Shown here in pieces: positions 1 to 4,858 of a stretch of DNA of 6,366 bases. Location: contig JAAZNR010000293.1 in the NCBI GenBank assembly GCA_012798155.1, forward strand, positions 1-6,366, written 5' to 3'. The position numbers were made by a program, and so were the translations under genes. Source of the stretch: Thermogutta sp. (GTDB taxonomy: Bacteria > Planctomycetota > Planctomycetia > Pirellulales > Thermoguttaceae). The notes under the pieces are model-generated. The model made no database searches. It saw nothing but the letters and a program-made list of their open reading frames with translations, and was not told the DNA's origin. Positions within the stretch are counted from its first letter, which is position 1; each line of letters opens with the position of its first letter.

Positions 1-1654
1 ACAGGACGGCTTCGGCGGCCTGGTTTTGGTCCGGCCAGCGCTGGACGAGGTAGTCCGCCAGGCGTACCATCCATTGCAACTCCCACTCGCCGTCCCCGCC
101 CTGTTTCAACGTATCCAAAAAAAGCTTGCGAACGGCCTTGACCGCCACCTCGCCGGCCGCATTCGATCCCGCCGCCTGAGGATAGCGACGGGTCAAGAAC
201 TCACCCAGCACCGCGCACTCCTCGAGGCGATCGGCGTCCCAGAGGAGATAGACCAGTTTGAAGCGTATCGCATTCACCTGCTCCATGATATCCGGCGCGG
301 CATACCGTAATGCTGCGCGATAAAGACCGATGGCGGCGTCCCTCGCGGCGTCGGCTTCTTCGCGAGTTTGCGCGGCGTTCGCGTCCTGCTGCGATTGGGC
401 CATCGCGGCGATAAAACGATTCCAGGCTGAATCGCCCCGTTCCACGGCGTCCGCAAAGCCCTGAACCGGCCCTTCCGCTTGCACTTCCCCCGCCAAACCG
501 GCCAGGGCCGCTTGGGCTTCGCCGCGGTTCGGATTGGGAAGCCGGGCGGCGGCCTCCAAGAACTGCTTCGCCGTCGCTCGCAACTCCTGCGCCAGCCGCG
601 CGTCGTTATTCTTCTCCGCGGTTTGCGCCAACTCCACGGCCGACATGCCCGCGAAGAATTGAAGACGCAATCCCACCTCGCTATTGCGGATATTCGGTCG
701 GGTTGCATCCATCCACTCCTGCGCGCGGGCTACAACCGCCTGGTGATTTCCCTGCTTTCGCAAGATCTCGCACAGCCGGGCCAGGGCTTCGGTCCGCAGA
801 GGCTGCGTTGCCGGATCGTCCGCGGGCAGGGTCAACGTCTCTTCGAAGATGGCGCTCGCCTCTTTATCCTTGCCCAGCTCTTGAAGGCAAACACCCTGCT
901 GCAATCTGGCCACCAGACCGGCGCCGTAGTCCGCGTATGTGTCGTAGATTTTTCCGTACTCATCAGCCGCCTCCTGCAACAACTTGTTGCGGGTCTCATC
1001 CCCCGGCGGGTAGGTTTGGGCTAACTGATATTGCGCGCCGACGGCGTACAGTCTTGCCCGCAGGTAATCGCGATAGGCGGCCTCTCGTTCGCGACCTTCG
1101 CGGGAATTGCTGTCCACGACGCGGCCTTGAAAGGCCTCCGCGCGTTTTCGCGCGGCGGCGAGAAATACCGCAAACGACTTTTGAGCCTCCTGGATGGCGG
1201 CCCGCGCCTCTTCTCGCAAGCGTGCGGCTTCCGCTTCCGGCTTGCCTTCGGCCGAGGCGAGCGTGGTTTTCGCCCGTTCCACCAAAACCTGGGCCAACTG
1301 CGCATTCGCGTCGCCCACCAAGGGATGTTGAGGGTGTTCCTGTACGAACTTCTTGAGCCGGTCCATCGCCCGGTTCAAGTACTGCTCGCGAGTCAAAGTG
1401 ACGCGGGTCTGAGCGGCCGCCAAAACCCAGGTGGTACCCGCCTGATAGTCGATCTCCTCTTTCAAATCCGGGGGGCAAGTCGGATCCGCCGCCAAACCGT
1501 CGAGGTAATCCACCGCGGTATCGAAATACCCACGTTCCCGTAAGCCTTCCAGAAACTTGCGATGATTATCCACCGCCCAAAGGCTGGAGGAGCAGGTCAA
1601 CCACAGTCCCGCGGCCAAGAGGAAGAGAGGCAACGGCCGACGTGAATCTCTCAT
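1..1654 (-). CDS. Exported TPR-like helical repeat protein (partial, 3' end off the left edge)
   Basis: One uninterrupted frame of 551 codons runs from an ATG at 1654 to the left edge without a stop, so the C-terminus is missing. A GGAG lies about 10 nt upstream of the ATG. The N-terminus (MRDSRRPLPLFLLAAGLW) is a classical signal peptide: basic n-region, hydrophobic core around residues 8-20, probable cleavage after Ala27 (LWA/VDN). Cys21 does not sit in a good lipobox. The rest is almost all helical and rich in Ala, Glu, Arg and Leu. TPR-like helix pairs are visible near residues 249-276 (ARLQQGVCLQELGKDKEA) and 464-495 (LWDADRLEECAVLGEFLTRR). A charged Ala/Glu/Arg stretch at about 130-175 may form a long helix or coiled coil. 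No catalytic motif is visible. TPR proteins usually act as protein-binding scaffolds, here probably periplasmic or outer-membrane associated (inference). Partner and function are unknown. It is transcribed divergently from the gene at 1939. Confidence 0.85.
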   Translation of the reverse strand, partial: MRDSRRPLPLFLLAAGLWLTCSSSLWAVDNHRKFLEGLRERGYFDTAVDYLDGLAADPTCPPDLKEEIDYQAGTTWVLAAAQTRVTLTREQYLNRAMDRLKKFVQEHPQHPLVGDANAQLAQVLVERAKTTLASAEGKPEAEAARLREEARAAIQEAQKSFAVFLAAARKRAEAFQGRVVDSNSREGREREAAYRDYLRARLYAVGAQYQLAQTYPPGDETRNKLLQEAADEYGKIYDTYADYGAGLVARLQQGVCLQELGKDKEASAIFEETLTLPADDPATQPLRTEALARLCEILRKQGNHQAVVARAQEWMDATRPNIRNSEVGLRLQFFAGMSAVELAQTAEKNNDARLAQELRATAKQFLEAAARLPNPNRGEAQAALAGLAGEVQAEGPVQGFADAVERGDSAWNRFIAAMAQSQQDANAAQTREEADAARDAAIGLYRAALRYAAPDIMEQVNAIRFKLVYLLWDADRLEECAVLGEFLTRRYPQAAGSNAAGEVAVKAVRKLFLDTLKQGGDGEWELQWMVRLADYLVQRWPDQNQAAEAVL

Positions 1655-1716
1655 CGATATCGATCTCCATCCCGGCTCTCGGAATGCCTACGGCCCTGCA
1701 CCGGCCATCGTTTTCT

Positions 1717-1746
1717 ATTATGGTCGCACCGCGGCCGGATTCGCAA
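1717..1746 (-). promoter_or_regulatory. Candidate sigma70-type promoter of the TPR-like gene
   Basis: On the minus strand, TTGCGA (1746-1741, 4 of 6 matches to TTGACA) is followed after 18 nt by CATAAT (1722-1717, 5 of 6 matches to TATAAT). This is an AT-rich island in otherwise GC-rich DNA. Transcription would start near 1710, giving a leader of about 55 nt before the ATG at 1654. Planctomycete promoters often depart from the E. coli consensus, so this is only a plausible candidate. Confidence 0.35.
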
Positions 1747-1808
1747 CAGGTGTCATCGCGGCCCTCAGTCGCCGGGATTTCGGGAACGGCCCGGATGGGG
1801 CCTCCGCG

Positions 1809-1824
1809 CCGGCCGTGCGGCCGG
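1809..1824. repeat. GC-rich inverted repeat (7-bp arms)
   Basis: CCGGCCG (1809-1815) and CGGCCGG (1818-1824) are perfect reverse complements separated by only TG. As RNA, the top pair would open to give a 4-nt loop. It lies between two divergent starts and could be an operator or a leader hairpin, but short GC palindromes are common in DNA of this composition. Confidence 0.3.
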
Positions 1825-1866
1825 GGAAGCCCGCCCCGCCCGGTTCCGCCTCGGCAAGGGCCGGCC

Positions 1867-1884
1867 TGCGTTACATGCGTTACA
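1867..1884. repeat. Perfect 9-bp tandem repeat (TGCGTTACA, two copies)
   Basis: TGCGTTACA occurs at 1867-1875 and again directly at 1876-1884, ending just before the upstream candidate ATG at 1885. It may be a regulator binding site with two direct half-sites, part of a promoter, or a slippage duplication. If translation starts at 1939, the repeat lies in the promoter or leader of that gene. Confidence 0.6.
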
Positions 1885-1938
1885 ATGAAGGAAACCCGGC
1901 GATTGTACAGCAAACCGGTTCGGCGGGGATGGCTCGGC

Positions 1939-2970
1939 ATGCGGATCAGGACAGGCAGATCACGTCAATACACCAGCCCGGCAGAGCAGCGGCGGCTATT
2001 GTTGCTGGTCCTTCTCATCGGGGGCGCCGTGATTTTGATCACATCCGCCGCTCCATGGCTGCCGCGGCCGGCGCAGCTCCTCCGGTTCCTGCAAGAATCG
2101 CCGAGCGCGCCGCTGCTGCGGCTCGGCCAAAGCGACGGGTCCGCGATCGATACCCGATTGCTCCCCCATTCGCCGGGACAGTCCTCGGAACCTTTCGTCT
2201 GGCAAAGCGAATACGAGAAGCGTCCCGTCTCAGAACCCGACCAATCGGCCTCTTCTTCTCCCGGCGGCCCAGCCCGACCGCAAAGCTCAGCGGCGGAAGC
2301 GGCTTCCCCTGGGCCCGCATTTACAACCTCCGGCATCGACTTTTCGGTCGTACGAGACGATCAGCCGTTCCGTTCCGCCGAAAGCGGCCCTTGGTTCGCG
2401 GTTCTCGCCCGCTTGAACAAGGCCGACGAAAGGGCGATCGCCGCCGCGTCGCAAGGCTGGGTCACCTTTTCCCAGCTTTATCGCCGATCCCAAGAGCGGC
2501 GCGGGCAAGTCGTGACGGTCAAGGGCCAAGTCGTTCAAGCCGCCCGAATGAAAGCCCCGAAAAACGGCGCGGCGATCACGGAGTACTACCAGTTGTGGCT
2601 CCGCCCTGCGGACGAGAACAATCCCCTTGTGATCTACGCCTTGTCGGTTCCGCCGGGCTTCCCGCTAGGCGATCGTCCGGATGAATCGGTTGAGGTCCAC
2701 GGCGTGTTTTTCAAACGCTGGGCCTACCAGGCTCAAGATGCGCTCCGCGCCGCGCCCGTCCTGCTAGCGAAAGAAATCCACTGGCAACGGAGCAGACCCG
2801 CCGGCGACCCCGCGGCGGTGCCGGATCCCCTGCTTGCCGTGCTCCTTGCAGCGTTCTTCGCCGGAGGGTTCGTTTGGTACGTGTACGCGAAAACTCGCCC
2901 CCAATCGCAGACTGACTTGCCGGGCGAATCCTCACGAGGGGCATCTCGCTCGCCGGTACGGAAGGCATGA
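1939..2970 (+). CDS. Two-TM membrane protein with OB-like extracytoplasmic domain, function unknown
   Basis: From the ATG at 1939 this is 343 residues, ending in TGA at 2968-2970. The N-terminus is basic (MRIRTGRSRQ), followed by TM1 at about 19-37 (LLLLVLLIGGAVILI), a Pro/Ser-rich linker at about 55-130, a folded region at about 150-285, TM2 at about 297-316 (LLAVLLAAFFAGGFVWYVYA) and a basic tail. Positive charges at both ends put both termini in the cytoplasm and the middle outside. The folded part has alternating beta-like segments (GQVVTVKGQVVQ, PLVIYALSV, ESVEVHGVFFKRWAYQAQD), which I read as an OB-like barrel. From memory, similar VTVxG / FFKxWAYxAQD patterns occur in planctomycete hypothetical proteins. 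The start is uncertain: an in-frame ATG at 1885 would add 18 residues but has no Shine-Dalgarno, while 1939 has only a weak GGGG about 10 nt upstream. The open frame reaching 1642 is unlikely to be coding. No enzymatic motif is seen. Confidence 0.75.
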   Translation: MRIRTGRSRQYTSPAEQRRLLLLVLLIGGAVILITSAAPWLPRPAQLLRFLQESPSAPLLRLGQSDGSAIDTRLLPHSPGQSSEPFVWQSEYEKRPVSEPDQSASSSPGGPARPQSSAAEAASPGPAFTTSGIDFSVVRDDQPFRSAESGPWFAVLARLNKADERAIAAASQGWVTFSQLYRRSQERRGQVVTVKGQVVQAARMKAPKNGAAITEYYQLWLRPADENNPLVIYALSVPPGFPLGDRPDESVEVHGVFFKRWAYQAQDALRAAPVLLAKEIHWQRSRPAGDPAAVPDPLLAVLLAAFFAGGFVWYVYAKTRPQSQTDLPGESSRGASRSPVRKA

Positions 2971-2977
2971 GCATCCG

Positions 2978-3022
2978 CGGGACGGTCCCGGGAACTCGCG
3001 CCAGGGCAACCGCGAGTCGGGA
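2978..3022. terminator. Hairpin in the convergent junction, possible bidirectional terminator without a U-tract
   Basis: ACTCGCG (2994-3000) pairs perfectly with CGCGAGT (3011-3017) across a 10-nt loop. The stem extends with TCCCG (2986-2990) against CGGGA (3018-3022) after a 3-nt bulge (GGA), giving 12 bp in all. It fills the gap between two convergent stop codons (2970 and 3023), the usual place for a shared terminator. Neither strand has a T-run after the stem, so it is not a canonical intrinsic terminator. An overlapping odd palindrome, CGGGAC-G-GTCCCG (2978-2990), competes for the same left arm. Confidence 0.45.
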
Positions 3023-4408
3023 TCAGATTTCGCTCCACTGGCCGGGCACCGGAACCGGATACATTCCCCGCTCGTCGGGCAGAACCGGCGGCGGGGTTTC
3101 AGCCGTCATCCGATCCACGTCGGGACAGAACTGAAACTGCGAGGACAAAGCATCATCCCAACCGATCACTTGCCCGCTATGCACGGCCGCACGCCCCATG
3201 ATGGCCGCCAGATTGGAAAGCGCGGCACGCTTGGCCTCGTTGTGCGGCAAATCCTCACGAATCGCCCGCAACAAGGCCTTCCACTCCGCTTGCCACGGCG
3301 TCAACTGCTCTTTCGGGGCCTCCCAGGCCACATTGTCATCGGCGATCCGCTGATCTTTGAAGATTCTCACCGTCCCGGCATGGATGGCGCCGGAAAACTG
3401 CGCGGCGCACTTCGTGCCGTGAATGTACGTCGCGAAGTGGTTGTGGCAATTGGAGGCATAGCGCACGACGTCCAGGCCTTGCGTCCCGTCGGGGAAGGTC
3501 CACTCGGCGAAGTAGGCGTCCAGGTTTTGGCCGTGATCGACGCTATTCACCGCCCTCCCGCCGACGCCGTGAGCCGATATCGGCAGCCCATCCTTGATCC
3601 AGCAGATCTCGTCGATTTGATGGATGTCCATTTCGGAGAAGAGGCCGCCCGACACCCAGAAGAAGCGGACGAAATTCCGGATCTGCCAGAAGAGTTCCGG
3701 GATTTCGGCGGGTTTGGGCCCGAGCGGCCCCACGGCCTCCATCCGATACGCGCGAACCAGCGTGATCTCGCCTAGCTCTCCGTCGCGGATGCGCTTGATC
3801 AATTCATGGCGGTTCACGGAGTGGCGGCACATCAGCCCGGCCGCAATTTTGAGGTTCTTTTTGTCGGCCTCCTCGCCCGCCTGAATCACGCGGCGGCAAC
3901 CCGGCGGATCCGCGGCGAAGGACTTTTCCATGAAAACATGGATTCCCTTGGAAACGGCGTATTCCAATTGCCCCGGGCGGAAGGCGGCGTAACCGGTCAG
4001 CATCGCCACGTCGCCCGGCCGAAGGGCATCGATCGCAGAACGATAAGAATCGAGTCCCACGAAACGACGCTCGGGAGGCACCTGCACCTGGTCGGGAAAC
4101 ATGTTCGAGAGGCTTTTGTGAGAGGCCTCCAGACGGCTTTCGAAGATATCCGCCATGGCGTAGAGTTCGATCGGTCCCTCGCTGACGGAGAAGGCATCGC
4201 GGACGGCGCCGCTGCCCCGCCCGCCGCAACCGATCAAGGCCAGGCGGATTTTTCCATTCTCCGCGGCATGAACGGCCGGCACACCAGCCATCAGACCGGT
4301 TCCCGTGACCGCCATCATCGAAGTCCCCGCCAGCCAGGTCCGTCGATCCCAGGCAGGCCCCCTACCCGAACTCACGGTATTCCTTTTTTCGCTGCGCTGT
4401 TCCGCCAT
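3023..4408 (-). CDS. Tat-exported Gfo/Idh/MocA family oxidoreductase
   Basis: Complete, 461 residues, ATG at 4408 and TGA at 3025-3023. A strong Shine-Dalgarno (AAAAGGAG) ends 8 nt before the ATG. The N-terminus carries a twin-arginine motif, DRRTWLAG (Arg22-Arg23), a weakly hydrophobic segment to about 45, and a cleavage site near Ala48 (VHA/AEN), so the protein is probably exported folded. The mature part opens with a Rossmann motif (IRLALIGCGGRGSG, residues 54-67) and an acidic Asp87 after the second strand, suggesting NAD(P). The family's EKP motif appears as EKS (161-163), keeping Lys162. The second domain has GGLFSEMDIHQIDEICWI (254-271) with His263 and Asp266 in the usual place. The C-terminal NEAKRAALSNLAAIMGRAAV is typical of planctomycete members. 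Family members oxidise, reduce or otherwise use redox chemistry on sugars and related polyols. The substrate cannot be read here. It is divergent from the sulfatase and convergent with the OB-like gene. Confidence 0.93.
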   Translation of the reverse strand: MAEQRSEKRNTVSSGRGPAWDRRTWLAGTSMMAVTGTGLMAGVPAVHAAENGKIRLALIGCGGRGSGAVRDAFSVSEGPIELYAMADIFESRLEASHKSLSNMFPDQVQVPPERRFVGLDSYRSAIDALRPGDVAMLTGYAAFRPGQLEYAVSKGIHVFMEKSFAADPPGCRRVIQAGEEADKKNLKIAAGLMCRHSVNRHELIKRIRDGELGEITLVRAYRMEAVGPLGPKPAEIPELFWQIRNFVRFFWVSGGLFSEMDIHQIDEICWIKDGLPISAHGVGGRAVNSVDHGQNLDAYFAEWTFPDGTQGLDVVRYASNCHNHFATYIHGTKCAAQFSGAIHAGTVRIFKDQRIADDNVAWEAPKEQLTPWQAEWKALLRAIREDLPHNEAKRAALSNLAAIMGRAAVHSGQVIGWDDALSSQFQFCPDVDRMTAETPPPVLPDERGMYPVPVPGQWSEI

Positions 4409-4416
4409 CTGACCGG

Positions 4417-4424
4417 CTCCTTTT
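4417..4424 (-). promoter_or_regulatory. Strong ribosome binding site of the oxidoreductase gene
   Basis: On the minus strand AAAAGGAG ends 8 nt before the ATG at 4408. It fixes the start that includes the complete twin-arginine signal. It abuts the 23-bp tandem repeat at 4423-4468. Confidence 0.75.
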
Positions 4425-4468
4425 CAACCACAGGGAAAGAACTCGTTCAACCGCAGGGAAAGAACTCC
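4423..4468. repeat. 23-bp tandem direct repeat, two copies, beside the oxidoreductase RBS
   Basis: Copy 1 (4423-4445) and copy 2 (4446-4468) match at 21 of 23 positions, differing at position 8 (A/G) and position 23 (G/C). The core is TTCAACC-R-CAGGGAAAGAACTC. The array lies immediately upstream of, and slightly overlaps, the Shine-Dalgarno of the minus-strand gene, so in its mRNA it would be a duplicated CTTTCCCTG-containing leader. Possible roles are a direct-repeat operator, a leader RNA element, or a remnant of an interspersed repeat. Confidence 0.8.
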
Positions 4469-4470
4469 GC

Positions 4471-4509
4471 CGGACGACGGTGCCGCCGTCCGCCCAAGGC
4501 AACGGACGG
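4471..4509 (-). other. Overlapping alternative hairpins in the oxidoreductase upstream region
   Basis: Arm A (4471-4480, CGGACGACGG) pairs with arm B (4483-4492, CCGCCGTCCG) with one mismatch. The inner part of arm B (4486-4492, CCGTCCG) also pairs perfectly with arm C (4503-4509, CGGACGG) across a 10-nt loop. The two structures exclude each other, as in attenuator-like leaders. No T-run, leader peptide or known riboswitch core was recognised, and GC-rich DNA produces such pairs by chance. Confidence 0.3.
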
Positions 4510-4799
4510 GGCACTTGCAGAGCGGCCCTTCCACTACCGCCCCCAGCATATCCCGCCGGCAGTCGGAATCAAGCAGCCAACAATCGCCGCGAGCGGGAAA
4601 TCTCTCGTTTCAGACGGGCGATGGGACGGTCTCCGGCAGACTGGGGCGAGCCTGCCACCCGGCCGGGAACCCAGGATTCTTCCCCAGCGTTTCGCTCGGT
4701 AGCTTTCCGCTTGCCGCGGCGGTATCCTCAAGGCGCGCCGTCCAGGCTCAGCGTTTCCCGGACCGCAAAGGACGGCTGCAATCGCCTGCCGTACGTCTT

Positions 4800-4815
4800 C
4801 GGCGGTTGGCCGCCG
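4800..4815 (+). repeat. Short perfect hairpin upstream of the sulfatase start
   Basis: CGGCGG (4800-4805) and CCGCCG (4810-4815) form a 6-bp all-GC stem with a TTGG loop, 43 nt upstream of the sulfatase ATG. If transcribed it would be a stable leader hairpin. It has no following T-run. Confidence 0.3.
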
Positions 4816-4846
4816 CATCCCCGATTGTCCCAAGCCGGCCGTGAAA

Positions 4847-4851
4847 AGAGG
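4847..4851 (+). promoter_or_regulatory. Ribosome binding site deciding the sulfatase start
   Basis: AGAGG lies 7 nt before the ATG at 4859. An in-frame GTG at 4841 would add six residues (VKRGRP) but has no Shine-Dalgarno, and starting there would place the AGAGG inside the coding sequence. The ATG is therefore preferred. Confidence 0.65.
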
Positions 4852-4858
4852 TCGCCCC

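Larger units (their letters stand above)
1655..1938. other. Divergent intergenic region between the TPR-like gene and the OB-like membrane protein gene
   Basis: No gene is supported here. The plus-strand frame is open back to 1642, but its translation (Pro/Arg/Ser-rich, low complexity) would overlap the start of the opposing gene and looks like chance openness in GC-rich DNA. The stretch should hold the control signals of both divergent genes: the candidate minus-strand promoter at 1717-1746, a short GC palindrome at 1809-1824 and a perfect 9-bp tandem repeat at 1867-1884. No convincing plus-strand promoter was found. A TACAAT at 1881-1886 could be a -10 box if translation starts at 1939, but it has no good -35 partner. 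Confidence 0.6.
4409..4858. other. 450-bp non-coding region between the divergent oxidoreductase and sulfatase genes
   Basis: No gene is supported. Open frames on both strands here give Arg/Pro/Ser-rich, low-complexity translations and extend as antisense into the real genes. The region should hold both promoters. Visible elements are the tandem repeat at 4423-4468, the alternative hairpins at 4471-4509, a compact hairpin at 4800-4815 and the sulfatase ribosome binding site at 4847-4851. No clear sigma70 promoter was found for either gene. A GGGAAC (4665-4670) followed after 17 nt by CGTTT (4688-4692) faintly resembles an ECF-sigma promoter facing the sulfatase. Confidence 0.65.

Noticed and set aside
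479..1543. Several plus-strand open frames (479-1024, 703-1356, 1031-1543)
   Set aside because: They are antisense to the continuous 551-codon minus-strand frame, which has a signal peptide and helical-repeat composition.
1642..1938. Upstream extension of the OB-like membrane protein to the ATG at 1642
   Set aside because: It would overlap the start of the divergent gene, cover the candidate promoter, and add a low-complexity Pro/Arg/Ser segment ahead of the natural basic-plus-TM N-terminus.
2834..3775. 313-codon plus-strand open frame
   Set aside because: It lies mostly antisense to the well-supported oxidoreductase, its translation matches no family, and its openness follows from third-position GC bias on the opposite strand.
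3001..4502. Similar hairpin loops (CCAGGGCAAC at 3001-3010 and CCCAAGGCAA at 4493-4502)
   Set aside because: The likeness is short, the stems differ and the contexts differ, so chance is the simplest explanation.
3806..4702. 298-codon plus-strand open frame
   Set aside because: Antisense to the oxidoreductase N-terminus and running into the gap, with His/Arg/Pro-rich composition and no domain pattern.
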